From the NCBI GenBank assembly GCA_019113665.1, contig DXGW01000120.1:1-20603 (forward strand): a stretch of 20,603 nucleotides of DNA, in the 5' to 3' direction. The notes beneath the pieces were generated by a model, which was not told where the DNA came from, ran no database searches, and saw only the letters and a list, made by a program, of their open reading frames with translations. This document shows, in pieces, positions 6,928 through 14,667 of this stretch. A program made the position numbers and the translations under genes. How positions within the stretch are numbered: position 1 is the stretch's first letter; the number at the start of each line of letters is the position of its first letter. Origin of the DNA: Candidatus Alistipes excrementipullorum (lineage in GTDB: Bacteria > Bacteroidota > Bacteroidia > Bacteroidales > Rikenellaceae).

Positions 6928-6944
6928 AATACCCGAAGGGTATT
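6928..6944. promoter_or_regulatory. Inverted repeat between tsaD and tamB
   Basis: AATACCCGAAGGGTATT has perfect 7-bp arms around a GAA centre. It lies about 26 bases upstream of the tamB -7 box and 33 bases upstream of the tsaD start. It could be an operator for either gene or a hairpin in the tsaD leader. Confidence 0.35.
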
Positions 6945-6969
6945 GTTCTGTTTTTTTATGAAATTTGAT

Positions 6970-6977
6970 TAATTTTG
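6970..6977 (+). promoter_or_regulatory. -7 box for tamB
   Basis: TAATTTTG matches TAnnTTTG, 31 bases before the GTG start at 7009. There is only a weak -33 candidate (TTG at 6943-6945, 24 bases upstream). Confidence 0.5.
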
Positions 6978-7008
6978 TAAGTTATAAAATAACTTATTTT
7001 CCGTACTT

Positions 7009-10000
7009 GTGCGCAAAGTTATAAAAATATTGGTAAAACTCCTATCGGCGGCCGTCTTGTTGCTGATAATTTTACCCGTATCGGTGTCGTTGCTGCTCGA
7101 CATTCCCTCCGTGCAGAACTACATCGTGCACAAGGCTGCGGATTTCGCTTCGCGCAAGCTCGAAACACGCGTAAGCATCGACCGCGTGAACATCGGCCTC
7201 TTCAACAAGGTCAATGTCCACGGTTTCTATGTCGAGGATTACCAGCGCGATACGCTTCTCTATGTGGGCAGCCTGCGGGCTTTCATAACAGGCTTCGGCC
7301 TCTTTGGCGAGGGTCTCGGCTTCAGCTATGGCAAGGCCGACAGCGTCAAGCTCTACATGGTCGAGACTCCCGACAGCGTGATGAACATCAAGCAGGTGAT
7401 AGACCGCATAAGCAGGAAGGAGGGCAAGGGCAACTTCCGCATGGTCATACGACAGGTCGAGGTGACCGACGTCGACCTGCGCATCGAACGCCTCGAACAC
7501 CGCAACCCGCCCCACGGCGTCGATTACGGGAACATGCACCTCTACGACATGAACGGCAGGGTCAACGGCCTGACCATCGCCGGAAGCTCCATTATGGGCG
7601 ACATCGAGGAGTTCTCGTTCACCGAACGCAGCGGTTTCGTCGCCAACGGAATGACCGGAACCTTCAGGGTGGACCGCGGGCTGATAGCCCTCGACAACCT
7701 CGACATATCGACCGACCGTTCGTCGGTCCATCTCGAAAGACTTACACTCTCGGGCGGAGACTGGAGCGCCTACCGCGATTTCGTGCACAACGTACGCATC
7801 GATGCCGTCGTGCGCAATACCGTGCTGTCGAGCGATGACGTGGGCTATTTCTCCCCAGGTATCGCTTCGTGGAAAACCCGTTTCGAAGGCCTTGAAATGA
7901 ACATGGCCGGTACCGTAGCCGATTTTACGGGCAGCATCTCCAATGTCGTTGTCGACGGCTCGGGACGTCTTAGGGCCGACGTGTCGGCCGCAGGCCTGCC
8001 CGATTTCCGCAATACCGACTTCAGCATAAATCTCAAGCATCTCGACATCGAGCCCGACGAACTGGAACGTCTGGCCGCCAACGTGGCCAATGTCGAAATA
8101 CCACGGTCGGCGCTCGATATCATAAGGCGTTCGGACAGGCTTTCGCTGTCCGGCAAGTTCGCCGGAATACCGTCGTCGTTCCGTACGCACGGAACCCTCG
8201 GTACCGGGGCCGGAAAGGTCGATTTCAACGCCGTGATGCGCCATGCCGGCGGTGCGCGCCGCTCGATGGGGGCGACCTTGGCCTCCCCGTCGCTCGACCT
8301 CGGACAGCTGCTCGGTTCGCAGGAACTCGGTACGACCGGGTTTGTCCTGGCGGCAAACGGCATGATGGGGGGCGGACACTACGGTTTCAGCGTGAACGGC
8401 GACGTGACCGGGCTTTCGTTCCACGATTACGTCTACGACCGTATCAGGATAGACGGCCGCGTTGCCGACGGTGATGTCGATGCTGCCGTGGCGGTGCATG
8501 ACCGCAGCCTCGACCTCGATCTCAAGGCCGCCCTCGGCCTTGGCGGCGACAGACCCACGTACGACATGGTCATGAACCTGCACCGGGCCGACCTCGTCGC
8601 GTTGCAGGTCAACAGGCGCGATTCGGTTTCGGTTTTGTCGGCCGACATAGGCCTGAGCGCCGCAGGACGTATCCCCGACGAGGTGAGCGGCGAGTTGAGC
8701 GTGGCCGATGCCCGTTACAGGTACAACGACAGCGAGATCGTCTCGGAGTACATGTCGCTGACGATGCAGAGCAACGAGGACCTGCGTTCGCTGAAGCTTA
8801 CCTCGGACTTCGCTGACGCCGTTTTCGAAAGCCGCAACGACTACAGGGAGGTGATGACCTACCTCAAGGAGGTGGTCGGACAGCATATGCCGCTGCTGTA
8901 TGAGGTTTACGCCGACAACGGCTCGCCGGCGGCTGCCGCCGCATCGGAACACGGCCACGAACACGGATTCTCGATGCTGTCGATAACGACCAAGAACTTC
9001 AATCCCGTGGCCGACGCCCTGTCGAAGGGCCTGCAGGTGGCCGACAACTCGGAGATACAGATGCTCATGGACCCCGTGTGCAACACCTTCATGATGAGGG
9101 CCAAATCCGATTATATCGAACGCAACCGCATGCTGGCAACCACGCTCAACCTCAATGTGGTCAACCGCAGCGACACGCTCGCCATGCGCCTGCGTGCCGG
9201 CGACCTCTATGTCGGGACGATGCACATGCCCGACCTGTCGCTGCGCTGCGGGCTCGTCGACAACCGTGCCGACATCACGGGTGAGTTCAACGATACGATA
9301 CAGCAGTTCTCGGGACATGTCAACATGGGCGTGGTGCTGGCCAAGGATACCGTGACGAACAACCGCAGCATCGACATCAGGTTCGCCCCGTCGTACTTCC
9401 AGCGCAAGAACAACCGCTGGAACCTCTCGTCGGACCGCATATCGGCCGACTCGTCGCGCATAGTCGTCGACAATTTCACCATACGCAATGACCGCCAGGA
9501 ACTGCTCATCAACGGCGTGGCCTCGCGCAGCCGCAGCGACTCGCTGGTCATGAGGCTCAACAACTTCGACCTGGCCCCCTTCGCTCAGATACTGCAGCGC
9601 ATAGGATATTCGGTCGAGGGCCGTACCAATGGGTACGCATCGGTGAAGTCGGCGCTCAAGGGCAGTGAAATAGCCGCAAACATACGCCTCGACAGCGTTG
9701 AGGTGAACACGATACACGTCCCCTCGCTGGAGTTCGACTCGCAATGGGATTTCGAACTCAACAGGGCAAAGTTCTCGCTGTCGACACAGGCCAAGCGCGA
9801 TACCGTGATACGCGGGTTCTATGCCCCGTCGCAGGTGAGGTACTATGCACGACTCAAGACCGACAGCCTCGACATGGCGTTGCTCGACCCCGTCCTCGAA
9901 GGTGTCGTTTCGGATACGCACGGCACGGCGGCGGCCGACCTTGTCTTCACGGGACAGCGGCGTGAGGCTGACCTGAGCGGCGACATCGTCGTCAGCAACC

Positions 10001-11619
10001 TCAATACGACGGTCGACTTCACGCAGGTGACATACAATGTGCCCAAAGCCGACATCAAGGTGCGGAACAACCGTTTCGCAATAGACTCCGTCGCCGTCTA
10101 CGACAGCGAGCACAACCGCGGGCGCCTGTCTTTCGAACTGAGCCTGAACCACCTGTCGAACATCTCGTACAAGCTCAACGTGCAGCCGCAGCGCATGCTC
10201 GTGCTCAACACCACTTCGCAGGACAACGACTATTTCTACGGCAAGGTCTATGCGAGCGGCGCGGCGACGATCGTGGGCGACAAGAGCGGCGTCAACATGG
10301 ACATCGTGGCCTCGACCGACAACAATACCCAGTTCTTCCTGCCGTTGTCGGGCAAGTCCGACGTCTCGACGGCCGACTTCGTCATATTCGAAAAGGCCAA
10401 CAAACCCGATACGACCAACTATCTCGTGCGCAAGAAGCTGATGTTCGAGCGCCGGCAGAGACAGCGCTCGTCGTCATCGGGGCGCATGGACATAAACCTC
10501 GCACTCGACGTGCGGCCGAACGCCATGTTCCAGCTCGTAATCGACCCGACCGTCGGCGACGTGATCAAGGGACGCGGCGAGGGTGCGCTCAACCTGCACA
10601 TCAATCCCAAGTCGAACATCTTCGAGATGTACGGCGACTACAACATAATCGAGGGAAGCTACCTCTTCACGTTGCAGAACATCATCAACAAGAAGTTCAT
10701 CATCGAGGAGGGATCTTCGATCCAGTGGACGGGCGAACCCGTGGACGCCATGCTCAATATCGATGCGGTCTACAAGCTCAAGGCCTCGCTGCAGCCGCTG
10801 CTTGCGGGCAGCGTCTCGTCGACGGTTTCTACGCGCGCCGTGCCTGTCGAGTGCATCATAAACCTGAGCGACCGCCTGACCAAACCGACCGTGACGTTCG
10901 ACGTGGTCGTGCCGAATGCCGACCCAGACGTGCAGGCAGTGGTGGCAAATGCCCTGAGCACGCCCGAGAGCCGCTCGCAACAGTTCCTCTACCTGCTGAT
11001 GGCCAACAGCTTCATCTCCGAGGCGACGACCGGTTCATCGTCCAACATAGGCGTGACGGCTTCAGCCGCCACGGGATTCGAGCTGCTGTCGAACCAGTTG
11101 AGCAACTGGCTCTCGGCCGACGACTACAACATCGTGATCCGTTACCGCCCCAAGACCGATGTCGCCAGCGACGAGGTCGACTTCGGCTTCTCGACCGAGC
11201 TGATCAACAACCGCCTGCTGCTGGAGGTCGAGGGCAACTATCTGGTCGATAAATCGATGGCCGTGAACAACCAGATGTCCAATCTCATGGGCGAGGCTTA
11301 CCTGACGTGGCTCATCGACCGCGCCGGAAACCTGCGCCTCAAGGGCTTCACCCATACGATCGACCGTTTCGACGAAAACCAGGGTCTGCAGGAGACCGGC
11401 ATAGGTATATACTACAAGGAGAGTTTCAACAACCTCAAGGACCTGAAACAGCGTGTCAGGGACCGTTTCACCAACCGCCGCCGCAAGGCCCGGCGCGAGG
11501 CCCGGCGTCAGGCACGGCTCGAAGCCCGCGAACGGGATATTCAGAGCCGCGAGGACGACATGCTGCCCGCTGCCGACGACCCGCGTGATATTGAAGACGA
11601 TTACATGATATACGATTAA
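7009..11619 (+). CDS. tamB: Translocation and assembly module protein TamB
   Basis: A 1536-residue AsmA-like inner-membrane protein that spans the periplasm as a long hydrophobic beta groove. TamB-family proteins are implicated in phospholipid transport to the outer membrane and in outer-membrane protein assembly. One N-terminal membrane anchor is seen (about residues 8-30), followed by alternating beta repeats and the conserved C-terminal DUF490/TamB domain (about 1120-1480), including LQNIINKKFIIEEGSSIQW and NGxA/LSNWLS-type segments. An Ala-rich, His-rich linker (SEHGHEHG at 646-653) interrupts the repeats, and a strongly basic tail (about 1488-1515) followed by an acidic end extends past the domain. 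The start is GTG: the in-frame ATG at 6958 is cut off by a stop four codons later. The stop is 26 bases before exbB, so co-transcription is likely. Confidence 0.93.
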   Translation: MRKVIKILVKLLSAAVLLLIILPVSVSLLLDIPSVQNYIVHKAADFASRKLETRVSIDRVNIGLFNKVNVHGFYVEDYQRDTLLYVGSLRAFITGFGLFGEGLGFSYGKADSVKLYMVETPDSVMNIKQVIDRISRKEGKGNFRMVIRQVEVTDVDLRIERLEHRNPPHGVDYGNMHLYDMNGRVNGLTIAGSSIMGDIEEFSFTERSGFVANGMTGTFRVDRGLIALDNLDISTDRSSVHLERLTLSGGDWSAYRDFVHNVRIDAVVRNTVLSSDDVGYFSPGIASWKTRFEGLEMNMAGTVADFTGSISNVVVDGSGRLRADVSAAGLPDFRNTDFSINLKHLDIEPDELERLAANVANVEIPRSALDIIRRSDRLSLSGKFAGIPSSFRTHGTLGTGAGKVDFNAVMRHAGGARRSMGATLASPSLDLGQLLGSQELGTTGFVLAANGMMGGGHYGFSVNGDVTGLSFHDYVYDRIRIDGRVADGDVDAAVAVHDRSLDLDLKAALGLGGDRPTYDMVMNLHRADLVALQVNRRDSVSVLSADIGLSAAGRIPDEVSGELSVADARYRYNDSEIVSEYMSLTMQSNEDLRSLKLTSDFADAVFESRNDYREVMTYLKEVVGQHMPLLYEVYADNGSPAAAAASEHGHEHGFSMLSITTKNFNPVADALSKGLQVADNSEIQMLMDPVCNTFMMRAKSDYIERNRMLATTLNLNVVNRSDTLAMRLRAGDLYVGTMHMPDLSLRCGLVDNRADITGEFNDTIQQFSGHVNMGVVLAKDTVTNNRSIDIRFAPSYFQRKNNRWNLSSDRISADSSRIVVDNFTIRNDRQELLINGVASRSRSDSLVMRLNNFDLAPFAQILQRIGYSVEGRTNGYASVKSALKGSEIAANIRLDSVEVNTIHVPSLEFDSQWDFELNRAKFSLSTQAKRDTVIRGFYAPSQVRYYARLKTDSLDMALLDPVLEGVVSDTHGTAAADLVFTGQRREADLSGDIVVSNLNTTVDFTQVTYNVPKADIKVRNNRFAIDSVAVYDSEHNRGRLSFELSLNHLSNISYKLNVQPQRMLVLNTTSQDNDYFYGKVYASGAATIVGDKSGVNMDIVASTDNNTQFFLPLSGKSDVSTADFVIFEKANKPDTTNYLVRKKLMFERRQRQRSSSSGRMDINLALDVRPNAMFQLVIDPTVGDVIKGRGEGALNLHINPKSNIFEMYGDYNIIEGSYLFTLQNIINKKFIIEEGSSIQWTGEPVDAMLNIDAVYKLKASLQPLLAGSVSSTVSTRAVPVECIINLSDRLTKPTVTFDVVVPNADPDVQAVVANALSTPESRSQQFLYLLMANSFISEATTGSSSNIGVTASAATGFELLSNQLSNWLSADDYNIVIRYRPKTDVASDEVDFGFSTELINNRLLLEVEGNYLVDKSMAVNNQMSNLMGEAYLTWLIDRAGNLRLKGFTHTIDRFDENQGLQETGIGIYYKESFNNLKDLKQRVRDRFTNRRRKARREARRQARLEARERDIQSREDDMLPAADDPRDIEDDYMIYD

Positions 11620-11645
11620 AAACTCAAATAAATTCAAACACAGTT

Positions 11646-12320
11646 ATGATTACATTATTGCAGGCTGCCGATACGGTGGCCAATGAAGCGACCGAAATGG
11701 GTTTGTGGGAACTTTTCAACAAGGGAGGCTGGCTGATGTGGGTCCTGCTGTTGCTCGGCGGCTTGACCATCTTCATCTTTGTCGAGCGTTTCATCGCCAT
11801 TCGCAAGGCCTCGGTGCTGGACATGAACTTCATGAACCGCATACGCGACTACATCTACGAGGGTAAGATCGACTCGGCCGTGAACCTCTGCAAGAAGACC
11901 GACACCCCGATCGCACGAATGGTGGAGAAGGGTATCGAACGCCTGGGACGCCCCATGAGCGACGTGCAGTCGGCCATCGAGAATGTCGCAAACCTCGAAG
12001 TCTCGAAACTCGAAAACGGACTGCCGTTCCTCGCGACGATCGCCGGCGGCGCCCCGATGATCGGTTTCCTCGGCACGGTTCTCGGTATGGTGCGCACCTT
12101 CATGGACATGTCGGCCGCCGGAGGTACGGTGGATTTGGCGCTGCTGTCGAGCGGTCTCTACATAGCGATGGTTACGACGGTCGGCGGTCTTGTCGTAGGT
12201 ATCCCGGCGTACTTCGGCTACAACTATCTGGTGGCCCGTATCGAGAAGCTCGTATTCCGCATGGAGGCCAACTCGATAGCATTCATGGACATTCTGAATC
12301 AACCCGTTCAAAAAAAGTAG
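11646..12320 (+). CDS. exbB: ExbB/TolQ/MotA-family proton channel protein
   Basis: A 224-residue inner-membrane protein of the MotA/TolQ/ExbB family. As a pentamer around ExbD it converts proton flow into mechanical work on TonB. Three membrane segments are seen at about 26-48, 125-149 and 165-192, with the family signature AGGAPMIGFLGTVLGMVRTF (133-152) before the periplasmic loop and the polar MVTTVGGLVVG (175-185) in TM3 that lines the proton path. The large cytoplasmic loop (about 50-120) between TM1 and TM2 is typical. It starts 26 bases after tamB and ends 6 bases before exbD, so the genes form one unit. ExbB is preferred to TolQ because a TonB-type protein follows and no tolB or pal is present, but the family alone cannot decide. 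Confidence 0.92.
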   Translation: MITLLQAADTVANEATEMGLWELFNKGGWLMWVLLLLGGLTIFIFVERFIAIRKASVLDMNFMNRIRDYIYEGKIDSAVNLCKKTDTPIARMVEKGIERLGRPMSDVQSAIENVANLEVSKLENGLPFLATIAGGAPMIGFLGTVLGMVRTFMDMSAAGGTVDLALLSSGLYIAMVTTVGGLVVGIPAYFGYNYLVARIEKLVFRMEANSIAFMDILNQPVQKK

Positions 12321-12326
12321 CGTACT

Positions 12327-12728
12327 ATGGCAATAAAACATGGCTCGAAGGTCGATAAGTCATTCTCGGCTTCGGCGATGACCGACCTGATGTTCCTGCT
12401 GCTGATATTCATGGTCATAGCCACGACGCTGATCAACCCCAACGCCCTGAAACTCGCCCTGCCCAAAAGCTCCAACCAGCTTAAGGACAAGGCCGTGACG
12501 ACGGTGTCGATACAGCAGAACGGTTCATCGTACAACTACTACGTCGAACTCGAACAGGTCGACGGTATCGACGGCGTGTCGCGTGCGTTGAAGGCGCGGC
12601 TGGCGGGACAGGAAGATCCGACCGTTTCGCTGCACTGCGACAAGAGCGTGGCGATCGACGAGGTGGTGAAGGTGATGAATATCGCCAAGGACAACGATTA
12701 CAAACTGATATTGGCTACACAACCCTAA
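12327..12728 (+). CDS. exbD: ExbD/TolR-family proton channel protein
   Basis: A 133-residue partner of ExbB. The single membrane helix (about 19-39, TDLMFLLLIFMVIATTL) carries the conserved proton-carrying Asp20 just at its start. A periplasmic domain of about 90 residues follows, ending VMNIAKDNDYKLILATQP, where the VxxVMxIAKxxGxxKIxLAT pattern of the family can be read. The N-terminal cytoplasmic tail is short and basic. The spacing of 6 bases after exbB and 13 bases before tonB indicates a single operon. Many Bacteroidetes sets have two exbD copies; only one is present here. Confidence 0.93.
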   Translation: MAIKHGSKVDKSFSASAMTDLMFLLLIFMVIATTLINPNALKLALPKSSNQLKDKAVTTVSIQQNGSSYNYYVELEQVDGIDGVSRALKARLAGQEDPTVSLHCDKSVAIDEVVKVMNIAKDNDYKLILATQP

Positions 12729-12741
12729 AAACGACGAAGCG

Positions 12742-13431
12742 ATGTATTATTACGACCCGAACGACAAGATGCCCGTAAGGTGCGCGGCCATAGCGGCGGC
12801 AACGTATGTGTTGGCGCTGGTCTGCCTGTTCGTGTTCGTGTCGTTCGATTTCGGCCGCAACCGTCCGGCTGCGGGTGACGTCATACAGGTGGAGTTTGTC
12901 GATCCTCCCGAGCCGACACCTCCGCAGCCGAAGGTGAAGGCGACCGAAGCCCCCATGCATGACGAACTGTCGCCCGTGGAGAACGACCGGCAGGTGAGCG
13001 GCGAGGACGAGCAGACGAGGACGGTCAACCCGCGTGCCCTATTCAAGATGAGCAAGGGCGGAACCGACGATCCCGAGGACGTCGGCAATCCCAAGGCGCG
13101 TCAGGGCGACGCCGACCAGGCCAAAGGCCGTGGCGGCGGTCTCAACCCCGCGGGCAACGACCAGCTCGATACGGGACTGCAGGGGCGCGGACTTGTCGGC
13201 GAACTGCCGCAGCCGTCGTATCCGGGCAATGAAAGCGGCAAGGTGGTGATCCGCGTCACGATCGACAAGTCGGGACAGGTGACCAACGCCGTATATGAAC
13301 CCAAAGGTTCTACCACATCGAATCAGGCCATGGTGAACGCAGCGATTGCGGCCGCCCGGAAGGCCCGCTTCACCGAGAGCAAAAGTTTCGTCGAGGGTGG
13401 AACCATAACCTATAAATTTAACCTGAAATGA
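12742..13431 (+). CDS. tonB: TonB-family energy transducer
   Basis: A 229-residue TonB/TolA-type protein. It has one N-terminal membrane helix (about 14-34), a short Pro-rich stretch (PPEPTPPQPK, about 55-64), a long polar Gly/Asp/Asn-rich linker, and a C-terminal TonB domain (about 155-229) with KVVIRVTIDKSGQVTNAVYE followed by the AIAAARKARF helix. Such proteins carry the energy of the ExbB-ExbD motor to outer-membrane receptors. The Pro-rich linker is much shorter than in classical TonB, so its reach and partner may differ; a TolA-like role cannot be ruled out. The first codon follows exbD by 13 bases. The last codons overlap the next gene in an ATGA arrangement, which suggests translational coupling. 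Confidence 0.88.
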   Translation: MYYYDPNDKMPVRCAAIAAATYVLALVCLFVFVSFDFGRNRPAAGDVIQVEFVDPPEPTPPQPKVKATEAPMHDELSPVENDRQVSGEDEQTRTVNPRALFKMSKGGTDDPEDVGNPKARQGDADQAKGRGGGLNPAGNDQLDTGLQGRGLVGELPQPSYPGNESGKVVIRVTIDKSGQVTNAVYEPKGSTTSNQAMVNAAIAAARKARFTESKSFVEGGTITYKFNLK

Positions 13432-13919
13432 TTGCGGATATGAGTACTACGTGCAAAACCTTTGCGATCTTGCTCGCAACTCTTTTTTCTGCAGTGGCCG
13501 CGTACGGGCAGGAACCCCAGCGAGAGGAGACCTCGGAAACTGCCGATTCGAAAGAGCAGCAGATCGAACAGATGATGGAACAGACGCCTTCACAATACGA
13601 AGGGGCGCATATCTCGTTCATGACTACTTCCTATGATTTCGGCGACGTGCGCCGTGACGGCGGCGACCTGACCGCCGAGTTCGAGTATGTCAACGACGGT
13701 AGCGAACCGCTCGTGATAACGCGTATAACGACCTCGTGCACCTGCATAAAGTTCGATTACATGAAGCGCCCGCTGCCTCCCGGAAGTACTTCGGTGATAC
13801 GGCTGACGTACGAGCCTCACAAAATGGAGCCCGGAACCTTCCACAAGGTCGTGCAGATATACACCAACTCCGAGGGCGGCGTCCGCCTGCTGGTGCTGCA
13901 GGGCAACTCGATAGAATGA
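13428..13919 (+). CDS. DUF1573 domain protein, secreted
   Basis: A 163-residue exported protein. Residues 1-28 form a signal peptide (hydrophobic core FAILLATLFSAVAA, cut likely after AYG), then a Gln/Glu-rich linker, then a DUF1573 immunoglobulin-like domain (about 60-160). The family signature is readable: SYDFGDVRRDGG, FEYVNDGSEPLVI and the SCTC motif followed by PLPPGSTSVIRLTY. DUF1573 proteins are common in Bacteroidetes and their role is unknown; the fold resembles periplasmic adhesion or chaperone modules. The start at 13428 overlaps the tonB stop (ATGA); an ATG at 13440 would shorten the signal peptide by four residues. As the last gene of the tamB-exbB-exbD-tonB run it may work in the same envelope process. 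Confidence 0.9.
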   Translation: MIADMSTTCKTFAILLATLFSAVAAYGQEPQREETSETADSKEQQIEQMMEQTPSQYEGAHISFMTTSYDFGDVRRDGGDLTAEFEYVNDGSEPLVITRITTSCTCIKFDYMKRPLPPGSTSVIRLTYEPHKMEPGTFHKVVQIYTNSEGGVRLLVLQGNSIE

Positions 13920-14190
13920 AGCCGGCAGCGCGGCGACCGTCATATGCGGACGCCGCAGGACGGCGTGGAGCCGGTGCGTGACGTAATCGGCCCGGAGCGG
14001 AATGACGGCAGGCCGGAGCGTGATGCGTGCGGGTTGTCCGGCGAAGGAGCTATCCCGGCACAGGAGGGTGCGGACTCGTTGCAGGTCTATGGCAGACCGC
14101 TGTCGGACGATGAAGCGTCGGACAGGTAGCGCGCAGCGGTATGCGGACCGGCATATATTATAATATATGTGCACGGCACGGTGTGAACAA
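13920..14190. other. Hairpin-rich intergenic stretch, no gene found
   Basis: This GC-rich stretch lies between two convergent genes. No open frame in it looks like a protein. It holds several inverted repeats: 13950-13955 with 13961-13966 (6 bp), 14100-14109 with 14116-14125 (10 bp, one mismatch), and a perfect AT-rich 18-base palindrome at 14152-14169. Loosely repeated phrases of the type CCGGAGCG..ATG occur near 13970-14030. It may be a long 3' UTR, a structured RNA, or a decayed gene. Confidence 0.45.
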
Positions 14191-14227
14191 ACGAAGAGAG
14201 GAGATGTCGGACATCTCCTCTCTTCGT
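14191..14227. terminator. Strong bidirectional terminator
   Basis: A perfect 17-bp stem (14191-14207 with 14211-14227) with a 3-base CGG loop is followed by TTTT on the plus strand; the minus strand gives a T-rich tail too. It separates the convergent DUF1573 and DUF4377 genes. Confidence 0.9.
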
Positions 14228-14234
14228 TTTCGTG

Positions 14235-14591
14235 TTACATGACCGGTTTGTCCTCCAGTATCTCAAGAAGCCTGTATCTCACGTTGCCGGAATCGGCCGG
14301 GGGATCGGCAAGGGTTCTCTTCTCGACCTGCAGCACGTACTCGTGCCCCTTCTCATAGGTGAAGCCGCTGATGCCGCCGAATACAAGGTTCGTGTATGTG
14401 TCGGCGCCCTCTTCCATGACGAGCATGCACTCGACCGGACCGTCGCTGCCCCATGGGGTGCAGGTGCCGGTTTCGGCCGAGACGTACATTCTGACCGTTC
14501 CGATTTTGTCCTCTTTTGCCTTGTTGCAGCCGGCAAGGCCGACGGCACACAGCAACGCTATCGCCAGTGCCGTAAGTTTGGCTGTTCTCAT
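14235..14591 (-). CDS. DUF4377-type small lipoprotein
   Basis: A 118-residue lipoprotein with a textbook lipobox LAGC (Cys22) after the hydrophobic stretch LTALAIALLCAVG. The mature part resembles DUF4377: CTPWGSDGPVECMLVMEEGADTYT pattern pieces, a GGISGFTYEKGHEYVLQVEK segment, and the closing VRYRLLEILE. DUF4377 domains are found in small secreted bacterial proteins, sometimes with META domains, and have no settled function. The frame extends upstream to an ATG at 14633, but that start lies inside the POT terminator hairpin and puts 14 unrelated residues before the signal peptide, so the ATG at 14591 is chosen. The gene follows the POT transporter gene in the same direction. Confidence 0.85.
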   Translation of the reverse strand: MRTAKLTALAIALLCAVGLAGCNKAKEDKIGTVRMYVSAETGTCTPWGSDGPVECMLVMEEGADTYTNLVFGGISGFTYEKGHEYVLQVEKRTLADPPADSGNVRYRLLEILEDKPVM

Positions 14592-14614
14592 ATTGCGGGG
14601 GAGTTTGTGTATGA

Positions 14615-14652
14615 AAAAACCGGCAGGCAACAAGTCTTGCCTGCCGGTTTTT
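14615..14652 (-). terminator. Terminator of the POT transporter gene
   Basis: A perfect 16-bp stem (14615-14630 with 14637-14652), including A5/T5 ends and the core CCGGCAGGCAA/TTGCCTGCCGG, closes a 6-base loop. On the minus strand it is followed by a T-rich run, 15 bases after the transporter stop. It sits only 24 bases before the start of the DUF4377 gene. Confidence 0.88.
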
Positions 14653-14667
14653 CAAGTCGTTTTATCG

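Noticed and set aside
7072..10152. Very long open frame on the minus strand opposite tamB
   Set aside because: It is an antisense shadow caused by GC-rich codon bias. It has no domain, and tamB on the other strand is clearly real.
13944..14129. 61-residue plus-strand frame after the DUF1573 gene
   Set aside because: Composition is unlike its neighbours, there is no start context, and the DNA is full of inverted repeats. Better described as noncoding.
14592..14633. Upstream start for the DUF4377 lipoprotein
   Set aside because: The extra 14 codons come from the transporter terminator and would precede the signal peptide.
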